Of a stretch of 64,000 nt of DNA, positions 27,685 to 37,681 are shown one piece after another. The DNA is from Oceanicoccus sp. KOV_DT_Chl. GTDB taxonomy: Bacteria; Pseudomonadota; Gammaproteobacteria; Pseudomonadales; Dasaniaceae. The DNA lies in contig NZ_FQLF01000002.1 in NCBI RefSeq assembly GCF_900120175.1, positions 1,798,001-1,862,000 on the forward strand, in the 5' to 3' direction. How positions within the stretch are numbered: position 1 is the stretch's first letter; every line of letters starts with the position of its first letter. The notes below the pieces were generated by a model. The model had not been told where the DNA came from, did not search any database, and saw nothing but the letters and a program-made list of their open reading frames with translations. A program made the position numbers and the translations under genes.

Positions 27685-28662
27685 ATGACAAAAGCAATCG
27701 TAGTAGCAAAAAATGGTGATGCATCGGTTTTACAATGGCAGGACATTTCTCTGCCACCTTTAAGCGCAGATGAGGCTAGAGTGGAGCATACCGCTGTAGG
27801 TTTCAATATGATTGATACTTATATGCGCAAAGGGCTTTATCCATTGCCATTACCCGCCGTGCTGGGAGTTGAGGGTGTGGGTGTCGTGGCAGAATTGGGT
27901 GCCGACGTTAGCGGATTAGCCGTTGGTGATCGTGTGGTGTATTTAACCCGGGAGCCCGGCGCTTACAGTGAGCAGCGTAATGTGCCAGCTGCACGCCTGA
28001 TAAAACTACCTGATGCCATTAGTGATGACATTGCGGCAGCATCGTATTTGAAAGGCTTAACGGTTTGGGCGTTGTTGACGGAAAGTTATGCAATTAAAGC
28101 CGGTGATACGGTTTTAATTTATGCCGCGGCCGGAGGTGTAGGTTCACTGATGTGTCAGTGGGCTACGAGTTTGGGTGCTACAGTAATCGGTGTTGTCGGT
28201 AGTGAGGAAAAAATCGAACAAGCCAAACACTACGGCTGTCACCATGTGATAAATCGTCAACAGCAGGATATTCTGACAACAGTGCGAGAGTTGACTAATG
28301 GTGAAGGTGTGCAAGTAGTATATGATTCATTAGGTAATAGCACTTTTAATCAGTCATTGGATTGTATTGCACCGCTGGGCACGATGGTTTCTTTCGGTAA
28401 TGCCACCGGGCCGGTTGAGCCATTTAATATAATGATGCTAGCGGCAAAAGGTTCTTTAAAGTTGGTTCGTCCGCAGGTATTTGCTTATGTGGAAAAACGA
28501 GAGGCGTTAGAAAAAGCAAGCGCGGTATTATTTGAAATGATCAGTTCAGGAAAAATAACGGTAGAGATCAGCCAGCGTTTTCATGTGTCAGAAGCGGCGC
28601 GAGCGCATGACAGTGTTGAATCTGGTAAAACGACAGGTGCGACTATTTTGACTTTCAAATAG
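27685..28662 (+). CDS. qor: NADPH:quinone oxidoreductase (Qor)
   Basis: A 325-residue zinc-free medium-chain dehydrogenase of the quinone reductase/zeta-crystallin type. GFNMIDTYMRKGLYPLPLPAVLG and GVEGVGVV near the N-terminus match Qor, the Rossmann motif YAAAGGVGSLMCQWA is near residue 147, and YDSLGNSTF follows. The enzyme reduces quinones with NADPH in the cytoplasm. Length is standard. Confidence 0.9.
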   Translation: MTKAIVVAKNGDASVLQWQDISLPPLSADEARVEHTAVGFNMIDTYMRKGLYPLPLPAVLGVEGVGVVAELGADVSGLAVGDRVVYLTREPGAYSEQRNVPAARLIKLPDAISDDIAAASYLKGLTVWALLTESYAIKAGDTVLIYAAAGGVGSLMCQWATSLGATVIGVVGSEEKIEQAKHYGCHHVINRQQQDILTTVRELTNGEGVQVVYDSLGNSTFNQSLDCIAPLGTMVSFGNATGPVEPFNIMMLAAKGSLKLVRPQVFAYVEKREALEKASAVLFEMISSGKITVEISQRFHVSEAARAHDSVESGKTTGATILTFK

Positions 28663-28708
28663 CAGCTAAGGTTTACAATATATAAGCTATGGATCAGGAC
28701 ATAGGGCG

Positions 28709-29329
28709 ATGCTTGAGCAAAAAAAGTTAAAGAAACTGGAGGGCGATTTTTTAATGCGCTACCCCAAAGGCTTTCTTGATCCGGAAATTGAAGCCATTGG
28801 TAAAAAGCACCGCATGGGAAAAATGGTGGAGCTGGCGCATGACAGTTTTAGTGAGCAAGCCTGCTCTAACGTACATGTTACCGCTGAAAATATGATTAAA
28901 GTGGTGAGCCGCTCTTCGATGGTGTCATTATTTGAAAAGCCAAAGTTCAGGGATTTTGTCCGCAGCATGGATGAAAACGAAAAGGCTTTTTTAGTACAGG
29001 CTTTAAGTCAAATGCTTCACGGTAAGCAGCAGCTGGGGTTTGAAGCGATGGTCGATATTCTGAAAACACAGAAACTGGCTAAATGGAGTTTGATTACTAT
29101 CATTCCCGCTTACTATCGCCCGACTAAGGAAGTCTTTGTTAAGCCCACCACCGCTAAAAATATTTTGCGTCACTTTGACATTGCCGATCCGGTTTATAAG
29201 CCAACGCCGAGCTGGGATTTCTACAAAAAATACCGAAAGTTAATCAATGACAGTAAAAAAGCCGTTGATAAAAGCCTCTCCCCCTCTAATGCCGCGTTCT
29301 CCGGTTTTCTAATGATGACGGTTTCCTGA
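28709..29329 (+). CDS. Conserved-looking hypothetical protein, cytoplasmic
   Basis: A 206-residue, basic, soluble protein that I do not recognise. It has no signal peptide, membrane segment or metal motif. Features include LEGDFLMRYPKGFLDPEIE near the N-terminus, AFLVQALSQMLHGKQQLGFE in the middle and AYYRPTKEVFVKPTTAKN further on, suggestive of an all-alpha fold. It follows qor by 46 bases in the same direction and may be in its transcript. Confidence 0.65.
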   Translation: MLEQKKLKKLEGDFLMRYPKGFLDPEIEAIGKKHRMGKMVELAHDSFSEQACSNVHVTAENMIKVVSRSSMVSLFEKPKFRDFVRSMDENEKAFLVQALSQMLHGKQQLGFEAMVDILKTQKLAKWSLITIIPAYYRPTKEVFVKPTTAKNILRHFDIADPVYKPTPSWDFYKKYRKLINDSKKAVDKSLSPSNAAFSGFLMMTVS

Positions 29330-29525
29330 AAATAGTTAATGAATTTTTTATGACAGCACTTAAGGTAATTAATTAACTTTGCGGGAAAACTTATTGAAAT
29401 CCGTAGCGATAAAAATATCCAATTATTTAACAGCCGCTCAATGCAATAAACTGACATATAATTGTAACAAATAGCCTCTACCTTAATGCTAATCGCTTTG
29501 ATGGTTAGCATCCTGGGAGAGCAAC

Positions 29526-29732
29526 ATGCAATATTCAATTCGTGAATGGGATAACGGTAAGGCGTCATTAGTGGCTGAAGATGGTCATGTATTATCGACT
29601 TTTGATAATACCGATGATGCTATATTTGCCTGCGTAAAAGATTGTCGGACAGTGCCACTATTTATCGCCAGTCATTACTGCTATTTAGGCAGTTCGCCAA
29701 TGGACTGGGAGTCGCAATTTCTAGCGGCTTAA
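29526..29732 (+). CDS. Small hypothetical protein
   Basis: A 68-residue protein starting MQYSIREWDNGKASLVAED, with GGGAGA about 7 bases upstream of the ATG. Composition is mixed with three cysteines (FACVKDCRTV and SHYCYLG). No family recognised. Good ribosome binding site and coding-like composition support it. Confidence 0.6.
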   Translation: MQYSIREWDNGKASLVAEDGHVLSTFDNTDDAIFACVKDCRTVPLFIASHYCYLGSSPMDWESQFLAA

Positions 29733-29778
29733 CAGTGCTGCCGTTTCTGTGGGCAGCAACTTAAAGGAATAAACCAAG

Positions 29779-30078
29779 CTATAGCGAAGCAACGCTTCGA
29801 TTTAGGCTTAACTGTGTATTTCCATGGCTGCTGGTAATATCTTTTACTGCTTCAAGGGTGCGCTTATATTTATCGTTGCTTAATGTGCAACCGAATAGTA
29901 ATTGTTCATCAACCTCTGAAATTTTTTCCAGGGTTTGATAAATAATCATGTTTTCAAGGCTGATGGCGCTGTCCGACACGATTGAAGGTGTGGTGATAGC
30001 CAGTTTCATATTCTGACATTCGGCATAGCTAAGTTTGCTAACAACAGAGAATAATAAAAACACCCATAGTTTATTCAT
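29779..30078 (-). CDS. Small secreted hypothetical protein
   Basis: The ATG at 30078 gives MNKLWVFLLFSVVSKLSYAEC, a clear Sec signal peptide with predicted cleavage after SYA, so the mature protein of about 80 residues would be periplasmic. AGGA lies upstream. It has two cysteines (ECQNM and LLFGCTLSN) that could form a disulfide. No family recognised. The start further upstream at 30120 would bury the signal peptide. Confidence 0.6.
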   Translation of the reverse strand: MNKLWVFLLFSVVSKLSYAECQNMKLAITTPSIVSDSAISLENMIIYQTLEKISEVDEQLLFGCTLSNDKYKRTLEAVKDITSSHGNTQLSLNRSVASL

Positions 30079-30120
30079 GTCTTTGTATCCTGATTGCGAG
30101 GGCGATATCTCGCCGTGCAA

Positions 30121-30433
30121 TATTTATTATTAAAGAGATAGGTAACCACCAAAAAAGCGTATTAGTGGGGCAATACGCTCTAGCATGCACCACGATGGTC
30201 TCTACTATTTCGAGAAAACATCTTTAAACTGCTATTTTTATACTTTAATCAAAGGTATCTGATTAATTGCAATTTAAATGCCATGTTGTTAGGGGGCAGA
30301 TCACGGTTTCTTTAAATGTGTACTGTGAGTCGTAGTTCTGTTTTCTGTGACACAAACAAAAAACCCTCGGGTTAACGAGGGTCTAAATAACTTCTTAAAG
30401 TTATTAATCCAGTAAATAGGTATTGGGCCGCTC
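30121..30433 (-). terminator. Intergenic region with a strong rho-independent terminator (30358-30382) for the DUF3127 gene
   Basis: ACCCTCG (30363-30369) and CGAGGGT (30376-30382) form a stem with a GGTTAA loop. On the minus strand it is followed by six Ts, so it ends transcription of the gene at 30434-30838. The rest of the 313 bases (30121-30350) shows no gene, promoter or repeat that I can support. Confidence 0.8.
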
Positions 30434-30838
30434 CTAAAACGGAATATCATCATCAAAATTATTCATATTCTGCATTTGATCATAAGCTTCCGGTGGTGGG
30501 GTTTGATCATAGGCATCCATACTGACATTGGCAGCTGCCCCACCTTCAATACGCCAGGCTTGTAAGCTGGTAAAGCATTTTTCGCCTTGCCCATTTCCCG
30601 CCCATAGCCGCCCAGAAAAGTTGAAGTGGGCGGTGATTTCATCACCAATTTTATAAGCGTCCATCAGCGCGCATTTATCCTTGATTAACTCCAAAGCGAT
30701 GTAGTTGGGGTAGCGGTCATTTTCACCTTCGCCGGTGAGTTTGATAACGAATTCTCTTTTGGTAAAGCCATTTTGGCCGTATTCAGTGGTGGCGCCGATG
30801 GAGTGGATTTGGCCCTGAACTTCAAAGCTTTTTGACAT
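30434..30838 (-). CDS. DUF3127 OB-fold protein with an SSB-like acidic C-terminal tip
   Basis: A 134-residue protein resembling the DUF3127 family of small OB-fold, ssDNA-binding-like proteins: FEVQGQIHSIGATTEYGQN, FTKREFVIKLTGEG, FNFSGRLWAGNGQGEKCFTS. The C-terminal 30 residues are a disordered linker rich in Asp, Gln, Asn and Pro that ends FDDDIPF, the same ending as E. coli SSB. In SSB this tip recruits many repair and replication enzymes. DUF3127 is best known from Bacteroidetes, by memory. The gene stands alone with its own terminator. A role in ssDNA binding is inferred. Confidence 0.75.
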   Translation of the reverse strand: MSKSFEVQGQIHSIGATTEYGQNGFTKREFVIKLTGEGENDRYPNYIALELIKDKCALMDAYKIGDEITAHFNFSGRLWAGNGQGEKCFTSLQAWRIEGGAAANVSMDAYDQTPPPEAYDQMQNMNNFDDDIPF

Positions 30839-31048
30839 GCTGGTTTGCCCTTGTAGATGGTGTTTGTTGATTTGGATAGCTGGAATTGCTGAGGGGTATA
30901 AAGTACAGCAAGTATTAAGTTATTTAAACCCGCTATCTCGGTTAAAACCTGCTTGTTACAATTGCCAGCGGCATTTTAGATCAGTGGGTTCGCCGCTATC
31001 CATCGCTTGGGTAGAACCGCTAAGCACTTACCGAAAAAAGAGATAGCT

Positions 31049-32242
31049 ATGCAACTAGCCAAACAACTCAGTAAATTAGGCACTGAAACCGCTTTTGCTG
31101 TGTCCGCAGCTGCAGCTGCCTGGGCCGCTAAAGGTAATAAGGTCTATCCCTTTCACTTGGGCGATATCAATATCGCCACGCCTAACAATATTGTAGAGGC
31201 GACAATTAAAGCCATTGCCGACGGCTATACCGGTTATTGTCCTGGTGGCGGTGTGATGGCGTTGCGGGATGCGATTGCTCAGGATGTCGGTAGCAAACGC
31301 GGGCTGTCTTATAGTGCGGAAAATGTCTCGATTCAGCCCGGTGGTAAGCCGGTAATTGGCAAGTTCATTATGGCGGTAATGAATCCCGGTGATGAAGTGC
31401 TCTACCCTAACCCCGGTTACCCCATTTACGAGTCCCAAATCGAATACCATGGCGGTAGCGCTGTGCCATACGGCTATGTCGAAACCGCTGACGGTTTTGC
31501 GCTGGATTTGGATGGACTAAAAGCGTCTATCACCCCCAAAACGACCGCGCTTATTTATAACAATTATCAAAACCCCAATGGTGCGCAGTCTAGCCGCGCA
31601 GAAATGGAGGTTGTGGCACAACTGGCTTTGGAATATGATCTGTGGGTGTTGGCAGATGATGCCTATTACGAGATTCAGTACAGCGGCACACCCATGACTA
31701 TTGCTGATATACCCGGCATGAAAGAGCGTACGGTAATTTTATATACCTGTTCCAAGCGTTTTGCGATGACGGGTTGGCGTTTAGGCGCTGCTATTGGCCC
31801 GACTAATGTTATCGATGTAATTAATAAGCTCAATACCAATATTGAATCCTGCACCCCGCATTTTATTCAGCGTGCAATGGTGGAAGCGATAGCTGGCGAT
31901 ACCTCAGGGCCGGATCATATTCTGGCAGTGTTGCGTCAGCGCCGTGACGCCTGCGTTGCGGGTTTGAATGCCATTGACGGTATCAATGTAGCAACGCCGA
32001 ATAGCACGTTTTATATTTTTCCCAATGTCACTAGCATTATGGCGCGCAAAGGTTTTAGTGATGTGAATCAATTGATGAACGAAGCATTAATTGAAACCAG
32101 TGTGTCGTTTTGTACTCGTAAACATTTTGGCCGCCCCGTAGCTGGCGAGAAAGATCACTATATTCGCTTTGCTTATTCGGGTATTGAGGTGGCTGATATC
32201 AATGAGGGCATGGCGAAGTTAAAAACGTATTTTGAGCGCTAA
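31049..32242 (+). CDS. Class I/II PLP-dependent aminotransferase
   Basis: The ATG at 31049 (MQLAKQLSKLGTETAF) has AGAGA upstream; a longer frame from 31007 adds 14 unlike residues. The 397-residue protein has the fold-type I pattern: YPNPGYPIYES, NNYQNPNGAQSS (Asn contacting PLP), LADDAYYEIQYSG (Asp) and the Schiff-base lysine in YTCSKRFAMTGWRLGA. It belongs with aspartate/alanine-type aminotransferases; the substrate is not clear. It is the only plus-strand gene before the glyQ operon. Confidence 0.85.
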   Translation: MQLAKQLSKLGTETAFAVSAAAAAWAAKGNKVYPFHLGDINIATPNNIVEATIKAIADGYTGYCPGGGVMALRDAIAQDVGSKRGLSYSAENVSIQPGGKPVIGKFIMAVMNPGDEVLYPNPGYPIYESQIEYHGGSAVPYGYVETADGFALDLDGLKASITPKTTALIYNNYQNPNGAQSSRAEMEVVAQLALEYDLWVLADDAYYEIQYSGTPMTIADIPGMKERTVILYTCSKRFAMTGWRLGAAIGPTNVIDVINKLNTNIESCTPHFIQRAMVEAIAGDTSGPDHILAVLRQRRDACVAGLNAIDGINVATPNSTFYIFPNVTSIMARKGFSDVNQLMNEALIETSVSFCTRKHFGRPVAGEKDHYIRFAYSGIEVADINEGMAKLKTYFER

Positions 32243-32264
32243 TTTACAGTGTTAACCAGGTAAA

Positions 32265-32983
32265 TTAATTTCGTTTTTCCATCTTCGCTACTTCTGCTTC
32301 AATCCACTGCCTGGCTTGCTCAGTAATTTCACGACTGGTAAATCCAGTACTGGAAATTGGTTCGCCAATTTTAACGGTAATGGTGCCAGCAAATTTTAGA
32401 TAGCGATCCGCTGGCCAATACTCGCCAGCGTTTAAGGCTATCGGTACAACCGGTACCCCGGCAGCCACTGCAATATTGGCACCGCCGGGGCATACTTGGA
32501 ATCCTGGCCGGGTTTTGTGCGGGTGCCCTCCGGGAATATTAATACCGATATATTATTCGCTAAATGTTTACAGCCTTTATCCAAAGTTTGTTTTAAGGCT
32601 TGCTTGGGGTTACCCCGGTCGATGGCAATGGGGTTAGCGAGTCGTAAACCCCAGCCAAAAAAAGGCAGATTGAGTAGTTCGCGTTTTAACACAATGCTGA
32701 CTGGCGATAGAAAATACTGCAGGAAGTAGGTCTCCCACTGGCTTTGGTGTTTAGACAGTGCGACATAGGGCCCTTTGGGTAAGTTTTCCGCGCCAATAAC
32801 CTTGACTCGAACACCACAGATCAGCGCTGCCCAAAAAATAATAAAACGGTTCCATAGCAAGATATAACGGCTGCGAATGCGGTAGGGAAAAAAACTAAAA
32901 AAAACAATACCAGTGGTACTAAACCAAACAATGGATAATAGATAACCTAGATAAAACAGTACCATTCTTAATGTGAGTAACAC
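32265..32983 (-). CDS. plsC: 1-acyl-sn-glycerol-3-phosphate acyltransferase (PlsC type; one-base frameshift)
   Basis: The first part runs from a GTG at 32983 (or ATG at 32965) and breaks at the GGGG run 32487-32490; adding one base joins it to the second part, ending EVAKMEKRN at 32265, 239 residues in all. It has an N-terminal membrane segment, the HX4E acyltransferase motif (KHQSQWET) and FPEGTRTKPG. The enzyme makes phosphatidic acid from lysophosphatidate in the inner membrane. It is the last gene of glyQ-glyS-gmhB-plsC, 4 bases after gmhB. Confidence 0.88.
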
Positions 32984-32987
32984 AGCA

Positions 32988-33541
32988 TCATCCGTTTTTA
33001 ATTATTTGTGCAGCCGCATCAGCAAGATTGTTATAGACAGCCAGATTATGAAAATCGGTCTGTTGATCCAGTACAATTTTTTGCAATGTTTTTTGACCTT
33101 TACCGGTTTTTACCAGAATAGGAACACAGCCCTTTATTAGCCCGCTTGTAAATCCCGCAGCGAATCGCCGATTACGATAGCGCCATTGGCTGAGGTGTTT
33201 AGGTCCTGCTCTATAGCATTAATTAAGCCCGCTTTTGGTTTGCGGCAAGCACAGCCATCGTCAGGGCCGTGCGGGCAGTAAAAAACGCCGGTGATTTTTC
33301 CACCGGCTTTTTCTACTAAGGTATGCATTTTTTTATGCATGGCATTCAATGCATCAAGGTCGAACAAACCTCGACCGATGCCGGATTGGTTAGTCGCTAC
33401 CACGACAGTGAATCCTGCTTTGCAAAGCCTGGCGATCGCTTTAATGCTGCCATCAATAGGAATCCATTCGTCGGCGTTTTTAACAAAGGCATCAGAGTCT
33501 TTATTAATAACACCGTCACGGTCAAGTATGACTAATTTCAT
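32988..33541 (-). CDS. gmhB: D-glycero-D-manno-heptose 1,7-bisphosphate 7-phosphatase (one-base frameshift)
   Basis: A HAD phosphatase in LPS heptose synthesis. DRDGVIN (residues 7-13) carries the catalytic Asp pair, VVATNQSGIGRG the second motif, and CPHGPDDGCACRKP the zinc-binding loop specific to GmhB. The frame stops at 33137 after IGDSLRDLQAG; adding one base at the CCC run 33141-33143 continues with LIKGCVPILVKTGKG to a stop at 32988, giving 184 residues, normal for GmhB. It follows glyS by 6 bases. Confidence 0.9.
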
Positions 33542-33547
33542 AACAGC

Positions 33548-35623
33548 CTATTTAGCGGGAACCAATAGCGAAATATCTGCGACTTCTAAAAATAAACCGC
33601 GCAGCTGTTTCAATAAAGCCAAGCGATTATTTTTCAAGGCTTCATCGTCAGCCATCACCATGACATCTTCAAAGAAACTATCGACCGGTTCGCGTAAATC
33701 AGCCAGCGCTGCTAATGCTTGTTGGTATTGGCGCTGGGCAAATAACGGTTGTAATTGTTCGGCTTTAGCTTGCACCAATTGCGCTAATGCTTTTTCAGCT
33801 GCGTCTACTAGCAAACTATTATCAACCGAACCAATAGTGGATTCGTCCTCTAGCTTCGCCAAAATATTAGATACGCGCTTGTTAGCCGCGGCTAAAGCTT
33901 GCGCCTCAGGTAAAGTGTTAAAGTTATTAACGGCTTTGACGCGATGATCAATATCCAATGGCTGCGATAAACCTTTTGCAGACACTGCCATAAATACCTC
34001 GGCGGGAATGTTTGCTTCTTCATATCCGGCACGGAACCGTTCGACCATATAGTTCAGTACGGTATCGACCAGACCATCGGCAGCAGGTAAATTGCCGTGC
34101 AGTTGCTGTGCTTGGCTAATCAACATGCGCAAATCCAGATCTAATTCTTTTTCGACAATAATACGCAACACACCTAACGTTGCCCGGCGCAAGGCAAAAG
34201 GATCTTTGGAGCCGGTGGGGGGTTGTCCAATACCAAAAATACCGACAATGGTGTCCAGCCGATCAGCCAGCGCAACTGCACAACCGGTTAAACTGGCAGG
34301 GAGTGCATCACCGGCAAACTTGGGCAGGTATTGATCCTTGATGGCTTCTGCGACTTCTTCGGCTTCGCCATCGGCCAGCGCATAATAGCGACCAGCGATG
34401 CCTTGCATTTTGTCGAATTCCAGGACCATGTCGGACACTAAATCTGCTTTACATAGCTCGCCTGCGCGGCCAGCGTACTCAGCGTTACTGCCGATAGATT
34501 CAGCAATAGAGGCCGCAAGCGCTTTTACCCGCTGGGCTTTGTCGTAAATAGTGCCGAGCTTGGCCTGAAATACCACAGACTTCAGTTTTTCCAGCCGTGT
34601 TTCCAGTTTGATCTTTTTGTCAGTTTCAAAAAAGAACGCAGCATCGGATAAGCGTGGGCGAATAACGCGCTCGTTACCACTAATGACTTGTGCGGGGTCG
34701 TTGCTGACAATATTCGCCACGGTAATAAAGTGCGGCATTAACTTACCAGCCTTATCGACAACGTGAAAATATTTTTGGTGTTCGCTCATAGAAGAGATCA
34801 ACGCTTCGGCAGGGACCTCTAAAAAGCGTTGCTCAAAACTACCGGTCAGTGCGACGGGCCATTCAACCAGGCCGGTCACCTCCTCTAACAGACTTTCTTC
34901 AATGACTGCGACGCCGCCCAATTTCTCGCCTTCAGCCATTACCTGTTCACGTATTTGCGTTTTACGTTGTGCGTAACTCGGAACAATGTGGCCACTATTA
35001 CTTAATAAATCAGCGTAGGCTGCGGGGTTGGCGATCTCTAACGTGGTATCACAATGAAAGCGGTGACCACGGGTGATATTAGCTGTTTTGAAGCCGAGGA
35101 TTTCACAGTCAATGACCTTGCTCCCCTGCATCATCACGATCCATTTGGCCGGACGCACAAATTCAGTACGACTGGCACCCCAGCGCATGCGCTTGGCAAT
35201 GGGCAGTTTATCCAGTGCGGTTTGCACGATAGCCGGGAGTAAGTCCGCGGCAGCTTTACCGGCTTCCGTAGAACGGTAAACCAGTTTGTCAGCCTTGCCG
35301 TCGTTTTCGGTGGTTAAGTCTTCAAGCTTGATGCCATTTTTTTTGGCAAAGGCAGTGGCGGCCTTCGAGGGATTACCCTCGGCATCAAAAGCGATGGCAG
35401 CTGGTGGTCCCCAGTTAACGATCTCTTTGGCTGCGGTCTGTTCGTCCAGCTGGCTAACCACAACGGCTAAGCGGCGTGGTGTTGCAAAGGGTTCTATGTG
35501 GGTAAATTCCAAACCTGCGGCACGTATGCCAGCTTCTACTTGCTCCGTAAAACTGTTAGAAAGTTTTAGCAGTGCAGTTGGGGGTAATTCTTCCGTCCCT
35601 ATTTCGACAAGAAAGTCAGTCAT
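33548..35623 (-). CDS. glyS: Glycyl-tRNA synthetase beta subunit
   Basis: A 691-residue protein opening TDFLVEIGTEELPPTALLKL, as in GlyS of tetrameric bacterial glycyl-tRNA synthetases; the beta subunit recognises the tRNA. DPFALRRATLGVLRII near residue 470 and the C-terminal anticodon-binding domain are present. It starts right where glyQ stops, and the two are made from one message. Confidence 0.96.
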   Translation of the reverse strand: MTDFLVEIGTEELPPTALLKLSNSFTEQVEAGIRAAGLEFTHIEPFATPRRLAVVVSQLDEQTAAKEIVNWGPPAAIAFDAEGNPSKAATAFAKKNGIKLEDLTTENDGKADKLVYRSTEAGKAAADLLPAIVQTALDKLPIAKRMRWGASRTEFVRPAKWIVMMQGSKVIDCEILGFKTANITRGHRFHCDTTLEIANPAAYADLLSNSGHIVPSYAQRKTQIREQVMAEGEKLGGVAVIEESLLEEVTGLVEWPVALTGSFEQRFLEVPAEALISSMSEHQKYFHVVDKAGKLMPHFITVANIVSNDPAQVISGNERVIRPRLSDAAFFFETDKKIKLETRLEKLKSVVFQAKLGTIYDKAQRVKALAASIAESIGSNAEYAGRAGELCKADLVSDMVLEFDKMQGIAGRYYALADGEAEEVAEAIKDQYLPKFAGDALPASLTGCAVALADRLDTIVGIFGIGQPPTGSKDPFALRRATLGVLRIIVEKELDLDLRMLISQAQQLHGNLPAADGLVDTVLNYMVERFRAGYEEANIPAEVFMAVSAKGLSQPLDIDHRVKAVNNFNTLPEAQALAAANKRVSNILAKLEDESTIGSVDNSLLVDAAEKALAQLVQAKAEQLQPLFAQRQYQQALAALADLREPVDSFFEDVMVMADDEALKNNRLALLKQLRGLFLEVADISLLVPAK

Positions 35624-36586
35624 TTATTTGTCCTCCGGGCTGGCGGCGAGTACTTCATCGCGCAGGTGCTGCGGTGCCAGTGGGAAGCCTAATTTTTTAC
35701 GGGCATCAAAGTAAGCTTGGGCAACGCCACGAGCCAGAGTGCGTACGCGCAAAATAAAGCGTTGCCGTTCTGTCACCGAAATTGCGTGGCGGGCATCCAG
35801 TAAATTAAATGCATGGGACGCTTTCATCACCATCTCATAGGCGGGCAGCGGCAGACCCTTGTCGATCAAACGCTGACTTTCGGCTTCACAGTGGTCGAAG
35901 GTTTTAAATAGTTGTTCAACATCGGCCTCTTCAAAGTTAAAGGTCGACATTTCGACTTCATTTTGATGGAAAACGTCGCCGTAAGTGACAATCCCTTCCG
36001 GTCCTTCGGTCCACACTAGATCGTAGATACTGTCGACACCTTGCAGGTACATGGCAATACGTTCGATACCGTAGGTGATTTCACCGGTGACGGGATAGCA
36101 TTCCAGTCCGCCGACTTGCTGGAAATAGGTGAATTGGGTCACTTCCATCCCGTTGAGCCACACTTCCCAGCCCAGTCCCCAGGCACCGAGGGTGGGGGAT
36201 TCCCAGTTATCTTCAACAAATCGAATATCGTGTATCAATGGGTCAATCCCCAATGCCCGTAGCGAATCCAGATACAACTCTTGAATATTGGCGGGGTTGG
36301 GTTTCATCACTACCTGAAATTGGTAATAGTGTTGTAAGCGGTTGGGGTTTTCCCCGTAGCGGCCATCGGTGGGGCGGCGGCAGGGTTGCACATACGCTGC
36401 ATTCCAGGTTTCCGGGCCAATGGCGCGCAGAAAAGTGCCGGGATGAAATGTGCCGGCCCCTACTTCCATATCCAAAGGCTGTAAAATCACGCAGCCTTGC
36501 TCGGCCCAGTATTGTTGCAGGGCAAAAATAAGACCCTGAAAAGTTTTAACGTTTGCTTGCGCAGTTGCTTTCGCTGGAATAGCCAC
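35624..36586 (-). CDS. glyQ: Glycyl-tRNA synthetase alpha subunit
   Basis: A 320-residue catalytic subunit: [60 protein letters not shown] and [20 protein letters not shown] are all family hallmarks. It is the first gene of the glyQ-glyS-gmhB-plsC operon and diverges from the LpxL-type gene at 36769. Confidence 0.97.
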   Translation of the reverse strand: MAIPAKATAQANVKTFQGLIFALQQYWAEQGCVILQPLDMEVGAGTFHPGTFLRAIGPETWNAAYVQPCRRPTDGRYGENPNRLQHYYQFQVVMKPNPANIQELYLDSLRALGIDPLIHDIRFVEDNWESPTLGAWGLGWEVWLNGMEVTQFTYFQQVGGLECYPVTGEITYGIERIAMYLQGVDSIYDLVWTEGPEGIVTYGDVFHQNEVEMSTFNFEEADVEQLFKTFDHCEAESQRLIDKGLPLPAYEMVMKASHAFNLLDARHAISVTERQRFILRVRTLARGVAQAYFDARKKLGFPLAPQHLRDEVLAASPEDK

Positions 36587-36768
36587 TTTATTTTGCTCGT
36601 TTTCACTATCATTATAAGTTGGCCAGCATCGGTGCTGACAAAGGCCGCATAGTATACAGGCAGTTGGGGGCGGGATTCTATCGCACAGAGGGGTGAAAAA
36701 TTGCTTCCGGCGTTTCTGTCAGCAGTTGAACACGGTATGATTTGCCCCCCTTAAGCTAAAAGACCGCT

Positions 36769-37667
36769 ATGAAATCACTGGCCTCCTCATTTGTTGTTTT
36801 CTTATTTAAGCTGTTCTCCCTGTTTTCGCTATCGAGTTTGCGTTTACTGGGGCGTGCAATGGGTCGAATGGCGTGGTGGCTTAATGGCGATTCGCGCAGA
36901 GTAATAGAAGAAAATTTAGCGCTGTGTTTTCCTGAAAAGAGTGCTGGGGAGCGTGAGCAGTTAACCCAATCACGGCTTCAGCACCTTGGTATGATGGCTT
37001 TTGAGCTAGCTTTCGTTTGGCAGCGGCCAGCCGAACAAGTATTGGCGAAGATTATTGCTATTGAAGGAGATGAGTTGGTCCGGGAGCCGTTGGCTAACGG
37101 ACAAGGGGTGATAGTTTTGGCGCCACATATTGGTAATTGGGAGGTACTTGGTTTTTATCTGGCAGACCAATTTACCGTCACCAATATGTACCAGCCCCCG
37201 CCAACCCTGCTTTGGACAAAATGATCTATCAAGCCAGAAGCTGTAATGGCGCTAAGTTGGCGCCCACCAACACCAGTGGGGTGAAGGCGTTGTTGCGTGC
37301 GCTGAAAAATGGCGAGACAGTAGGTGTATTGCCCGACCAAACCCCTATAACAAGTGGCGGTGACTTTGCACCCTTTTTTGGTATTCCAGCACTTACCGGC
37401 ACCTTGAGCTTTAATTTGATTCAGCGCACTGGCGCAAAAGTAGTAGTGGCCTACGCCGAGCGTGTAGGGCCTGGCGCTGGTTTTAAAGTAGTGTTTGAGG
37501 CGGTGGCAGACGATATTGCCTCGGCGGATCAATTGGTTTCATTAACAGCCCTTAATAACGCCGTAGAGCAATGTGCGCGTAAAATACCTGAACAATATCA
37601 GTGGGAATATAAACGGTTTAAAAAACAGCCGGCCGGGGCAAAAAAATATTACCGCAAAAAAAAATAA
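36769..37667 (+). CDS. LpxL/HtrB-type lipid A acyltransferase (one-base frameshift)
   Basis: The first part (start 36769) has an N-terminal membrane segment (FLFKLFSLFSLSSLRLLG), RRVIEENLALCFPE and the HX4E motif APHIGNWEV. It breaks at CCCCC 37195-37199. Adding one base gives YQPPANPALDKMI and continues through LPDQTPITSGGDFAPFFG to 37667, 299 residues, typical of the lauroyl/myristoyl acyltransferases that finish lipid A. Which position it acylates cannot be told. It diverges from glyQ. Confidence 0.88.
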
Positions 37668-37681
37668 CGATAGGCAAAATT

